Below, piece by piece: positions 9,287-16,331 of a stretch of DNA of 45,503 bases; position 1 is the stretch's first letter, and each line of letters starts with the position of its first letter. The stretch lies in assembly GCA_946555455.1 (NCBI GenBank), contig CAMNSU010000013.1:1-45503 (forward strand). The letters run 5' to 3'. The position numbers and the translations under genes were made by a program. Under the pieces are notes generated by a model, which saw only the letters and a list, made by a program, of their open reading frames with translations, was not told the DNA's origin and did no database searches. The DNA comes from an uncultured Clostridia bacterium (GTDB taxonomy: Bacteria > Bacillota > Clostridia > RUG12999).

Positions 9287-11956
9287 TCAGTCCCTGATGA
9301 TAACGACCACCGAGGGGTCATTGTTTTTCACAAACATAAACACTTTAGACGCGCCTGTGCCCGCCGCTTCATATCCCAATATTTCATCGGTAGAGGAAAC
9401 ATAAATGTTGCCTTCCTTTCTGTCATAGAGATAGACTTGCGGGCCATCTTTGCGCACAATACTATATTGTATGCCTTGTCCGGTTCCATTTTCCTCCAAC
9501 ACCACTTCAAGTTCATCTACCATTTCATTGCGGATATTGGACAGACGGTTTAATCGAATGGATTTGACTATGCCAAAGATTTCCTCTTTGGGGCTGTTTT
9601 CATAAGCGCGGTAATAATCGTCGCCCAGTGCCGCAATGGAGGCAAGCACTTCAACATTGTCAATATGTCCATTGCTCTTTTCGTTATATCTGATTAAATC
9701 GCCTTTTTTCAAATTTGTTACCACCGCAAAATTTGCATCGCCGTCTTGACTGACTGCATATACTTCTTCTTTGTCTGTCAGCATTTGCACTTTGCAGGCA
9801 GCCGAACCGTCCTGCGCCGCACTGTGAATCACTTTCCCCACAATGGAAACTTTCACGGTATCACGAATTGGCCGCGGCGTTTTTGCGTCCATATTTGCCC
9901 ACAAAACCACTGCTTCCGCCACCTGTGTATCCTCGTCAATTTCAACAGGAAACGCTTTCACATTATCTTTATCTGTAATTTCTACATCTACCAAATAGTC
10001 CTCATCGCATGACGGCGTGTTTGGCGCCAAAATAATTTTCGTGCTTTCATCTGCCAGAAAGCCTTCATATGCCGTATATCCGCCAAAGGAAAGCAATTCT
10101 GCATTAAAATCATAGGGGTTTGGAACAGCCGGAAGTTTGTATAAATCTATTTCCTTCATTTTTCCCGCACTGTTCAGCCGATAGCGCACTGCATTGCCCG
10201 CCAGTCCTTTTTCCGCAAGCTGCGCCGCGGAAACCCGCGTTCCGTTTAATATAACGCTGTCCGCCGTATCCAACACACGCAGTTCTTGGTTTTGGAAGGT
10301 ATAGTAGATGGTCTCTACATTATCTTCCTTCTCTATTCTCTTCTGCCGGCTGCCGCAAGACGCTATTTTCAGTTGATAACCGCCCATGCCGCCCGCCATA
10401 CCCGCTTCCGCCACATAGCCATATCCATAAGCGGTCTCTTTCATGCCATTGGTTCCGACAATGGTATCTTGTGCGTCCAGTAAAAATGTTGTTTTTTCCT
10501 GAAGTTCCGGTATGTATCCATAGTTGCCGCTGCCATTTTGGTGCAGACGGTATGTCTTTCCGTCAATAGAAACTTCTCCGTCTTCTCCTAACTCTGTTAC
10601 CGTCCCTTCTACGTTTTTGCGGCTGACAACAGCCGTGCACTGCATTTCATCCAGACTAATCCGCAGCGATATCACATCGCCTGCCTGCAAGGATTCAAAT
10701 GCAATTGCGTTCCCCTCCGTATCCAACAGCCGTGTCTTGATTTCACTGTCGTCAAACCGGAACCGATAACCGTCTTTTCCGCGAAATGTATTTCCTGTTT
10801 TGAAATACACTGCGGTATTCACTTCCACAACGCGGTCAATGATAAAACTTTCCCATTCGCAAACAGATACCATGTCATATGTTCCTGTTCCGTCGCGGCT
10901 CACCAATGTGACGTCCCCTTGATAAATCGTCACCAGTTCGTCCTCCACTTCTGCTCGTGGAACCGTTTTCCCATTATAGAGAAATGTAGCATCCGGCGCT
11001 ATCTGAAACCGTTCCTGCGCATATTCCCCTTTTTCTGTCAAAATTTCTGTTTTGGCTGCGCTGCGGATTTTATCCGCCGCCAGCGTCACCGTCTCATTGC
11101 GGTTTCCATAAGGACGAATAGAAACAATGCATGGGTCATCTCCCTCTTCACTGCGGATATAGGCTTCTACATAATATCCTAAATATTCCTCTGCGCGGCT
11201 TGCACCCACACGGTAAATACTCCCGTCAATGTTCACGAATCCATCCGCAGACGGCGCATATCCTTCCAGCGCAGCCTGCTCCGTTGCGCTTAATACGCCG
11301 CGCACTTGCTGCAATTCTTCTCTGCTGCTAATCCGCTCATATAAAGTCTCTCCGCTCGCCTGATATTCTGCCCCTGTACCGACCGTTTTCTCCAGCAATT
11401 CAATATCCATGGCACGCTCTGCCAACAATGCAACCATGCCGCGTGTCAATTCTTGTCCCGCTACCCCTTGCGTACCGCGCAACAGTCCAATGGAAGCCGC
11501 CTGTGAAATGTATCCTGTCGGATATCCCCCTTGCTGCCACGCAAGCGGACCGTATCCCAACAATTCCACTAAAATTTTAATGGCTTCCTCATAGCGAACA
11601 GGTTCTTCCGGCGCAAAATTGCCGCCGCCGGTTCCCTGTATCAATCCCAACGCCGCTGCAGTTTCGATATCTCCCGCTGCCCAGTTATCCGCAGAGACGT
11701 CCGCAAACACATTTCCTGCCGGCGGTATATTGGAAATACCCAACATTCTAACCGCCACCACTGCCATTTCCGCTCGTGTTACAGGCGCTTCCGGTCGAAA
11801 TGTGCCATCTTCATACCCTTCCATTACACCAATAGATATCAGGCGAAACACCGATTTTTCATAAACCGTACCCGCTATATCGCTTTCTTGTGCGCCAATT
11901 GCTCCGGTAGAACACAATACACAACAAATCATTAAAAATCCAATCCATTTTTTCAT
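9287..11956 (-). CDS. SLH-domain surface protein of unknown function
   Basis: 889 residues from ATG 11956. An in-frame GTG three codons upstream abuts the GGAGGG Shine-Dalgarno, so the ATG with 9-nt spacing is preferred. A signal peptide covers about 1-22 (ends AIGA-QE). Three SLH domains follow at the N-terminus: about 30-75 (GYEDGTFRPEAPVTRAEM), 82-140 (FADVSADNWAAG) and a weaker third to about 190 (ELTRGMVALLAERAMD). The remaining 700 residues are beta-rich with no catalytic motif that I recognise, but with recurrent short strand patterns such as V-x-I-D-G-x-x-Y-x-L. It is anchored to secondary cell wall polymer through its SLH domains, like its neighbour. Its TGA overlaps the ribosome binding site of the giant lyase (13-nt gap), so translation is probably coupled. 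It may help display the lyase or hold glycan at the surface; this is inference. Confidence 0.8.
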   Translation of the reverse strand: MKKWIGFLMICCVLCSTGAIGAQESDIAGTVYEKSVFRLISIGVMEGYEDGTFRPEAPVTRAEMAVVAVRMLGISNIPPAGNVFADVSADNWAAGDIETAAALGLIQGTGGGNFAPEEPVRYEEAIKILVELLGYGPLAWQQGGYPTGYISQAASIGLLRGTQGVAGQELTRGMVALLAERAMDIELLEKTVGTGAEYQASGETLYERISSREELQQVRGVLSATEQAALEGYAPSADGFVNIDGSIYRVGASRAEEYLGYYVEAYIRSEEGDDPCIVSIRPYGNRNETVTLAADKIRSAAKTEILTEKGEYAQERFQIAPDATFLYNGKTVPRAEVEDELVTIYQGDVTLVSRDGTGTYDMVSVCEWESFIIDRVVEVNTAVYFKTGNTFRGKDGYRFRFDDSEIKTRLLDTEGNAIAFESLQAGDVISLRISLDEMQCTAVVSRKNVEGTVTELGEDGEVSIDGKTYRLHQNGSGNYGYIPELQEKTTFLLDAQDTIVGTNGMKETAYGYGYVAEAGMAGGMGGYQLKIASCGSRQKRIEKEDNVETIYYTFQNQELRVLDTADSVILNGTRVSAAQLAEKGLAGNAVRYRLNSAGKMKEIDLYKLPAVPNPYDFNAELLSFGGYTAYEGFLADESTKIILAPNTPSCDEDYLVDVEITDKDNVKAFPVEIDEDTQVAEAVVLWANMDAKTPRPIRDTVKVSIVGKVIHSAAQDGSAACKVQMLTDKEEVYAVSQDGDANFAVVTNLKKGDLIRYNEKSNGHIDNVEVLASIAALGDDYYRAYENSPKEEIFGIVKSIRLNRLSNIRNEMVDELEVVLEENGTGQGIQYSIVRKDGPQVYLYDRKEGNIYVSSTDEILGYEAAGTGASKVFMFVKNNDPSVVVIIRD

Positions 11957-12041
11957 TCTCGTCACCCTCCAATCTTATTTCCCGTTTTCATTCTCTTTCT
12001 TTTATTTTACGCCCAATTTTCAGGCAATTCAATAGTTTTTT

Positions 12042-13388
12042 TTACCAATCGTTTCTCCTGTTTCGGTAACGCTCATATGCCGCCTGCCGAATTTGCAGCG
12101 CCTTTTCTATTCCCATTTTTTGCAACGCCATGTGATACTGTTCCCACGCCTCCGTCATTTTGTTACCCATAATAAAATCTACCGTTTCCTGTCTGCACCA
12201 GGGTATCACTTCCTGCATAATTTTGTCATAATCCCGTTTTTCTTTTTCCGTCAGGTAAGTCAATGGTAACATCCCATTTTCCTGAAGCGTTTTTGCTCCC
12301 ACCGGAACCGCTTTTTGGAATCTCGCAAAAGTCTGTGTTGCTTCCTGCAACGTTTTTTCTGCTGCACCATATTCCTCTTCCAGCAACCGGCAGGCAAGCT
12401 GCGGCTGCCGGCACTGGACAGAAACTGCCGTACCATATGGCTGCACACCTGTTTTACTTTTTAATAGTTCTTTTATGCGCCCTTCCTGTAGTGGAACCGG
12501 AACAAATTCCGTTTCATGCCGTGTTTCCTGCACCCCCCTCTTCCACGTTTCTATTTCTTCCCCTGTTCCGACCGCTGCGCCTACGTTTCCTTCCGCTATC
12601 CAGTCAGCTGCCTGCTTTGTATCTGCCAAATATAGCAATCCACGCTGCTGCCAACGCTGCAAACACTGTATGAATTCTTTCCAGCGCGCTTGATATGGAC
12701 CAAACTTGACTGTTTCTTCTTCTAAATAAAAGGACGGTGCAAGGTCAAACATTGCCGCAAAATAGTCTAAGTCCCTGTTGGATTCCCCTATGCGCAAACA
12801 CAAGGGTATTTCTGTTCCCGATTGTTTCAATGTTTCCAGCGCTATTTCCCATTCCTCCGGCGTTTGCGGCAAACATTGGAGGAATTCTCCGCGGATACAA
12901 GCGCCGACAGCTTCACCCTTTTGTTCCGGCAATATCCATGGATACATATAATAATGACCGTTTGCCGTTTGCATTTCCGCAGCATATTCCTGTCGTTCGG
13001 CATACAGTTTCTTAAGATTCGGCAAATCTGTCTCCAAAAAATGGTTCAAACTTAAAATGATTTTACTGTCAATTGCTTTGTCCGGTCCACCACTGAAATG
13101 GTACCAGTCATATTCAATGAGGTCTGGAAGTTGATTGGATACTACCATCAGGCTAAATGCTTCCTGTTCCTGTCCTTCCGGCGGATGAATCCATTCTACC
13201 TGTACACCGGTTTCCTGTTCCAGTTTGGCGCTAATATTTTTTTCACCGGACACATTCTGACCGGCAGACCAATACCGCAGCGGTATCTGCTGTGCCCGGA
13301 TAGTTTTTCTCGTCGGTACAATAGCAGAACATGCCGTCAACCATACCGCAAGTAGTACAATACCTATCCAAACTGCTAATCGTTTCAT
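12042..13388 (-). CDS. Extracellular solute-binding lipoprotein (ABC sugar transporter)
   Basis: 448 residues. The signal peptide MKRLAVWIGIVLLAVWL is followed by the lipobox LTAC, with Cys about residue 20. The mature domain matches the divergent LplA-like family-1 solute-binding proteins: RYWSAGQ, TGVQVEWIHP, PDLIEYDWYHFSGGPDKAI and a Trp-rich C-terminal lobe. It is the first gene of the minus-strand cassette. A sigma-A-type promoter lies at 13444-13472 and the SLH protein follows after 85 nt. Family knowledge: such proteins bind oligosaccharides and hand them to an ABC permease. Paralogy with the protein at 1-1128 suggests two ligand classes, for example different sizes of the same product. 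No permease or ATPase gene is present in this window. Confidence 0.88.
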   Translation of the reverse strand: MKRLAVWIGIVLLAVWLTACSAIVPTRKTIRAQQIPLRYWSAGQNVSGEKNISAKLEQETGVQVEWIHPPEGQEQEAFSLMVVSNQLPDLIEYDWYHFSGGPDKAIDSKIILSLNHFLETDLPNLKKLYAERQEYAAEMQTANGHYYMYPWILPEQKGEAVGACIRGEFLQCLPQTPEEWEIALETLKQSGTEIPLCLRIGESNRDLDYFAAMFDLAPSFYLEEETVKFGPYQARWKEFIQCLQRWQQRGLLYLADTKQAADWIAEGNVGAAVGTGEEIETWKRGVQETRHETEFVPVPLQEGRIKELLKSKTGVQPYGTAVSVQCRQPQLACRLLEEEYGAAEKTLQEATQTFARFQKAVPVGAKTLQENGMLPLTYLTEKEKRDYDKIMQEVIPWCRQETVDFIMGNKMTEAWEQYHMALQKMGIEKALQIRQAAYERYRNRRNDW

Positions 13389-13443
13389 CTTTCTCCCCTC
13401 CTTTTCTTCTGACTATCATAGCTTTCTGCTTTTTTACAATTCT

Positions 13444-13472
13444 ATTATATCGCCGCGGCGTTTCCACCTCAA
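13444..13472 (-). promoter_or_regulatory. Promoter of the polysaccharide-use cassette
   Basis: On the minus strand TTGAGG (13472-13467), a 17-nt spacer and TATAAT (13449-13444). The leader to the ATG at 13388 is about 50 nt. It is the only good promoter seen ahead of the four co-directional genes. Confidence 0.55.
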
Positions 13473-13654
13473 GCCCCAACAATTCGGATAAAGTATCAAT
13501 TTTTCTGATTGCCTTCCCAATTGCATATGCAGCGTTTTTTCATTTTATATTATGTATATAAAAAGCACCCACATCAAGAAGAAATTGTCTGCAAAACAGC
13601 GTCCTGAAACCATAGCCTGTCCGCTGCACTAAAAGAAAAATTACTATCATTTAA

Positions 13655-13867
13655 GAGCCAAAACATCACGCAGAAATAGAATCATTTAAGCTGGAGGTAT
13701 CTGTCCTCAAAGATGAAAAAATAGATGAATATATGCTACATGTAAAAGATTTTGACGCAATGTCGCGTAAAGAAAAAAATATACATCGCAAAATGTATTG
13801 AAAAAATCACACTCAGTAAAAATGGAGACATAAAAATACAGACTACCTATCATAAAGTAGTCTGTAA
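13655..13867 (+). pseudogene. Frameshifted C-terminal remnant resembling a serine recombinase
   Basis: Two overlapping open frames read as one eroded coding segment. Frame A from 13655 gives EIESFKLEVSVLKDEKID, then DFDAMSRKEK. After a one-base shift, frame B continues IYIAKCIEKITLSKNGDIKI. The joined pattern (asp-x-leu/met-ser-x-x-glu-lys, then I-x-K-I-x-[IL]-S-x-[ND]-G-x-I-x-I) resembles the last segment of resolvase/serine-recombinase proteins. No start codon with a ribosome binding site and no catalytic domain remain, so it is dead. It ends against the 3' end of tRNA-Asn, which is a common integration target. The family call is from memory of the pattern and is tentative. Confidence 0.35.
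13828..13865 (-). terminator. Rho-independent terminator of tRNA-Asn
   Basis: Arms at 13838-13846 and 13857-13865 form a perfect 9-bp stem with a 10-nt loop. Read on the minus strand it is followed by TATTTTTATG. It begins five bases beyond the tRNA 3' CCA. Confidence 0.7.
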
Positions 13868-13870
13868 AGA

Positions 13871-13946
13871 TGGCTCCCCAAGTTGGACTCGAACCAACGA
13901 CCCTGCGGTTAACAGCCGCATGCTCTACCGACTGAGCTATTGAGGA
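13871..13946 (-). tRNA. tRNA-Asn (anticodon GUU)
   Basis: The 76-nt minus-strand gene folds into a full cloverleaf. The acceptor arms TCCTCAA and TTGGGGA pair with one T-G. The D-arm is GCTC/GAGC. The anticodon stem TGCGG/CCGCA holds the loop CTGTTAA with anticodon GTT. The T-arm is GTTGG/CCAAC with TTCGAGT. The CCA end is encoded. A promoter lies at 13965-13993 and a terminator just beyond, so it is a single-gene transcript. Confidence 0.97.
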
Positions 13947-13964
13947 TTATATACGATAGTATTT

Positions 13965-13993
13965 AGTATAGCATAAATGCTTTCCAAATGCAA
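13965..13993 (-). promoter_or_regulatory. Promoter of tRNA-Asn
   Basis: On the minus strand TTGCAT (13993-13988), 17 nt, TATACT (13970-13965). The predicted start is about 10 nt before the tRNA 5' end. Confidence 0.65.
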
Positions 13994-14002
13994 GTATTTT
14001 TA

Positions 14003-14308
14003 CTAAATTTTTAAATTTTGAAGCTGTCCACTCGGCGTTACCGCGTATGCCTGTGCCGTTACAACACTGCGAATACGCTGATATTCTTTCATCAAATAGC
14101 GGTATTTCGCCTCCACAGACTTCATCTTATAAATATAGAAATCTACCAAATCTTGGTTTGCCGTTTCTGCAAACCCATTTTGCGCGATAACATATTCTTC
14201 CGTTGCTTGGTTAATGCTGTCAATCAATTCCAGATAATATTTATTGGCATCCGCTTCCCGTTCCAATTTCGTTCGTCTGATTTTCTCGACCATTTCCTGT
14301 TTCAGCAT
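14003..14308 (-). CDS. DUF2508 (YaaL-like) family protein
   Basis: 101 residues, from an ATG preceded by AAGGAGG. It is highly charged and mostly helical, with no membrane segment or signal. The core pattern (E-x-I-A-Q-N-G-F, then DLVDFYIYKMKSVEAKYRYLMKE) matches the small DUF2508 family, in which an Asp-Leu-[VI]-Asp motif, then IY, then A-E-x-[KR]-Y-x-Y-L-x-K is characteristic. The function of the family is not known; in Bacilli the homologue yaaL sits near recR and bofA. Here it lies between tRNA-Asn and the AbrB regulator, 93 nt downstream of the latter, so it may be read from the same leader. The C-terminal tail (AQAYAVTPSGQLQNLKI) is longer than usual. Confidence 0.6.
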   Translation of the reverse strand: MLKQEMVEKIRRTKLEREADANKYYLELIDSINQATEEYVIAQNGFAETANQDLVDFYIYKMKSVEAKYRYLMKEYQRIRSVVTAQAYAVTPSGQLQNLKI

Positions 14309-14401
14309 TTCGTTTCCTCCTTATGTATATCAATGTTCTACTACCATTATATACATAAGCACGGACAAATATACCAGCCGTAACCAATTTCTTAGGACAA
14401 C

Positions 14402-14800
14402 TTATCCTTTCAATTCTTCCACACATTCCGGACAAATATTTTTTCCTTTAAACACAAACACATTTTTCGCGTTTCCGCAGAAAATACAAGCAGGTTCATA
14501 TTTTTTCAATACGATTTTGTTTTGGTCAACAAAAATCTCCAGTGAATCTTTTTCTTCGGCAATGTTCATATTGCGGCGCAATTCGATTGGCAACACAATT
14601 CTGCCAAGTTGGTCAACGCGGCGCACAATACCGGAAATCCCTTCAAATTCATCATATTTTTTTAATACAATTCGGTTATCTTCTACATAAATTTCTAAAG
14701 AATCTTCCACTTCTTTAATATTTAATGTTTTTCTAAGTTCCTTTGGCAGCACAACCCGCCCAAGCTGGTCTACTTTTCTAACGATTCCTGTAGATTTCAT
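14402..14800 (-). CDS. AbrB-type transition-state regulator with two tandem DNA-binding domains and a zinc ribbon
   Basis: 132 residues from an ATG with AGGAGG upstream. Residues 1-50 and 56-101 are two SpoVT/AbrB swapped-hairpin domains (STGIVRKVDQLGRVVLPKEL and SGIVRRVDQLGRIVLPIEL), each ending in I-V-L-K-K-Y. Residues 103-128 hold two CxxC pairs (ACIFCGN and ICPECVEEL), a zinc ribbon. Clostridial AbrB proteins normally have one N-terminal domain and then the ribbon, and act as dimers or tetramers. Here the N-terminal domain is duplicated in one chain, so a single polypeptide could supply a pseudo-dimer. Known relatives repress transition-state and stationary-phase genes. The gene is preceded by a strong promoter and about 200 nt of structured leader that may include its own binding site. 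Confidence 0.85.
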   Translation of the reverse strand: MKSTGIVRKVDQLGRVVLPKELRKTLNIKEVEDSLEIYVEDNRIVLKKYDEFEGISGIVRRVDQLGRIVLPIELRRNMNIAEEKDSLEIFVDQNKIVLKKYEPACIFCGNAKNVFVFKGKNICPECVEELKG

Positions 14801-14848
14801 TCTATTTCCTCCTGCTATTCAATCGTATCACTTTTTAAAGCGTTACTC

Positions 14849-14863
14849 ATTATATCATAAATG
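14849..14863. repeat. 15-bp direct repeat (copy 1) containing an extended -10 on the minus strand
   Basis: ATTATATCATAAATG is identical to 15015-15029. Read on the minus strand both copies contain TGATATAAT, an extended -10. This copy has no recognisable -35. Confidence 0.8.
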
Positions 14864-14981
14864 CGCAGCATTTTCGCTCTCGCGCACGAAGGTGGTTCCG
14901 GGTCATCTCCCGACGAGGTACCTCCTATTCCAATTGCACATCGCCGGTTCCGAACGTTAATGACGGAACACTTTGGCGGCG
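14862..14981 (-). ncRNA. Candidate structured RNA leader upstream of the AbrB gene
   Basis: Transcribed from the promoter at 15015-15043, this leader contains three hairpin units. H1 has stem 14947-14952 with 14964-14969 inside an outer stem 14942-14946 with 14977-14981. H2 has CGGG/CCCG at 14899-14912, flanked by a seven-position imperfect stem 14890-14896 with 14920-14926. H3 has TGCGC/GCGCA at 14862-14886. The GC content is far above the flanking AT-rich DNA. I do not recognise a known riboswitch, T-box or housekeeping RNA. It could be a cis-acting leader or a separate small RNA. Confidence 0.4.
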
Positions 14982-14993
14982 CTTTCTAATTCA

Positions 14994-15020
14994 TATAATA
15001 GTCGCTTTGCGGCTATTATA
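14994..15020. promoter_or_regulatory. Palindrome overlapping the -10 box of the AbrB promoter
   Basis: A 27-bp inverted repeat: arms TATAATAG and CTATTATA are perfect, and the inner CGC/GCG also pairs around TTT. It includes the minus-strand TATAAT. It is a plausible operator, possibly for AbrB autoregulation. As RNA it would form a hairpin at the start of the leader. Confidence 0.5.
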
Positions 15021-15043
15021 TCATAAATGACAAAATTAGTCAA
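15015..15043 (-). promoter_or_regulatory. Strong sigma-A promoter for the AbrB leader
   Basis: TTGACT (15043-15038), 17-nt spacer ending in TGA, TATAAT (15020-15015) on the minus strand: near-consensus with extended -10. The distance to the AbrB ATG is about 210 nt. Confidence 0.75.
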
Positions 15044-15207
15044 CTATCTCTCATAGATTCTTATTTGACGTCATCAAAATCAAAAATTAGCGAAATATTC
15101 CCTATTTCTTTTACATAAACTGAACTATAGGAACACCGGCAAACTTTCTTTCCATCTTAATATAGCCAGGATTGTCAGCCTTATTCCTTAAAATGAGGTG
15201 TAAAAAA

Positions 15208-15801
15208 ATGTTAAATATCATTTGGGCAGGTATGATTTTACTTTCTATCGTTATCGCCGTCTTTACAGGACGGCTGGAAGCTGTGGCGGCGGCAGCCGTC
15301 AGCGGTGCCACAGACGCAGTTACCCTTTCCATTGAGCTGCTTGGTATCATGTGCCTCTGGAATGGACTGATGACCATCGCCGAAAAAAGCAAACTGGTGG
15401 AAAAGTTTTCTGCTTGCCTGCGTCCGATATTCAAATTGCTTTTTCCAGGTCTTGACCCTAAAGGGAAATCCGCCGGTTGTATATTACTCAATATGACAGC
15501 AAATTTTTTAGGACTTGGCAATGCCGCAACACCGCTCGGGCTTCAAGCAATGCGCAGCTTACATAACGACAGCGGCGGCAGCAGCACTGCCACGCGGCAT
15601 ATGATTATGTTTGTCGTACTGAATACCGCTTCCTTTCAACTCATTCCCACCACCGTCATTTCCCTGCGCGCTGCAAACGGCTCTGCTGCTGCTTCCGAAA
15701 TCATTCTTCCCGTTTGGATTGCTTCTGCAATTGCCATTATTTTTGGCATTTGTGCCGTCAAACTGTTTGAAAAACCGGAAAGGAACGTGAGCAAACGTTG
15801 A
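15208..15801 (+). CDS. spmA: Spore maturation protein A
   Basis: 197 residues from ATG 15208, with GAGGTG 8 nt before. Upstream in-frame codons lack a ribosome binding site and a typical N-terminus. The sequence is a membrane protein of the nucleoside-recognition/Gate-domain family: MLNIIWAGMILLSIV, then the SpmA signature NMTANFLGLGNAATPLGLQA and NTASFQLIPTT. Family knowledge: in Bacillus, SpmA and SpmB are needed for full dehydration of the spore core, apparently as a membrane complex. spmB follows with a 4-nt overlap, so the two are translationally coupled. This supports a spore-forming ancestry, although spmAB also persist in some non-sporulating Firmicutes. Confidence 0.93.
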   Translation: MLNIIWAGMILLSIVIAVFTGRLEAVAAAAVSGATDAVTLSIELLGIMCLWNGLMTIAEKSKLVEKFSACLRPIFKLLFPGLDPKGKSAGCILLNMTANFLGLGNAATPLGLQAMRSLHNDSGGSSTATRHMIMFVVLNTASFQLIPTTVISLRAANGSAAASEIILPVWIASAIAIIFGICAVKLFEKPERNVSKR

Positions 15802-16331
15802 ATGTTCTTCAAATTATCTCTTCCTGTATTATTCCCGCAGCCATTTTTGGCATTCTTCTTTATGGGCTAACGCATATCAAAGATATTTTTGATGTATTTG
15901 CAGACGGCGCAAAATCCGGCGTAGAACTCACACTACAAATTCTCCCAACATTGGTGGGACTTATGGTTGCTATTTCCATGCTGCGTGCCTCCGGCGCCAT
16001 TGACCTACTGGCAAACTGGCTTTCTCCTGTTCTCACTTTGATTGGACTGCCCGCCGATGTGCTGCCGCTGACGCTTTTGCGTCCCATTTCCGGCAGTGCT
16101 TCTCTTGGCATTGTCACAGATATCATCAAAACGCATGGCCCTGACTCTTATGCAGGGCGGCTTGCTTCCATCATGATGGGTTCCACTGAGACTACCTTCT
16201 ATACGGTTGCAGTCTACTATGGCTGTATTGGTATCAAGGATATCCGTCACACTATTAAAGCTGCGCTCACCGCAGACGCCGCCGGTATGCTTGCCAGCAT
16301 TTTAGTATGCCGCTTTTATTTTGGTTATTAA
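15798..16331 (+). CDS. spmB: Spore maturation protein B
   Basis: 177 residues with a TTG start at 15798 that overlaps the spmA TGA (cgTTGA). A weak GTGAG 6 nt upstream plus translational coupling explains initiation. The only nearby ATG (15801) is out of frame. It has four or five hydrophobic segments. The Gate-domain signature RPISGSASLGIVTDIIKTHGPD and GSTETTFYTVAVYYG is typical of SpmB. It acts with SpmA in spore-core dehydration. The stop overlaps the mnmA stop by 4 nt tail to tail, with no room for a classical terminator. Confidence 0.93.
   Translation: MNVLQIISSCIIPAAIFGILLYGLTHIKDIFDVFADGAKSGVELTLQILPTLVGLMVAISMLRASGAIDLLANWLSPVLTLIGLPADVLPLTLLRPISGSASLGIVTDIIKTHGPDSYAGRLASIMMGSTETTFYTVAVYYGCIGIKDIRHTIKAALTADAAGMLASILVCRFYFGY

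Noticed and set aside
13752-13943. Apparent 63-codon plus-strand gene ending SWTRTNDPAVNSRML
   Set aside because: Its 3' half is the antisense of tRNA-Asn, a common false gene; only the 5' part may be recombinase remnant.
14849-15020. T-box or known riboswitch upstream of AbrB
   Set aside because: A GGTGGTTCCGGG run on the plus strand recalls a T-box, but the required GGTGG-ACCGCG core and downstream gene orientation are absent. Known aptamer consensus motifs were not seen.
15111-15521. 136-codon minus-strand frame over spmA
   Set aside because: Overlaps spmA, which is strongly supported by family signatures and coupling to spmB.
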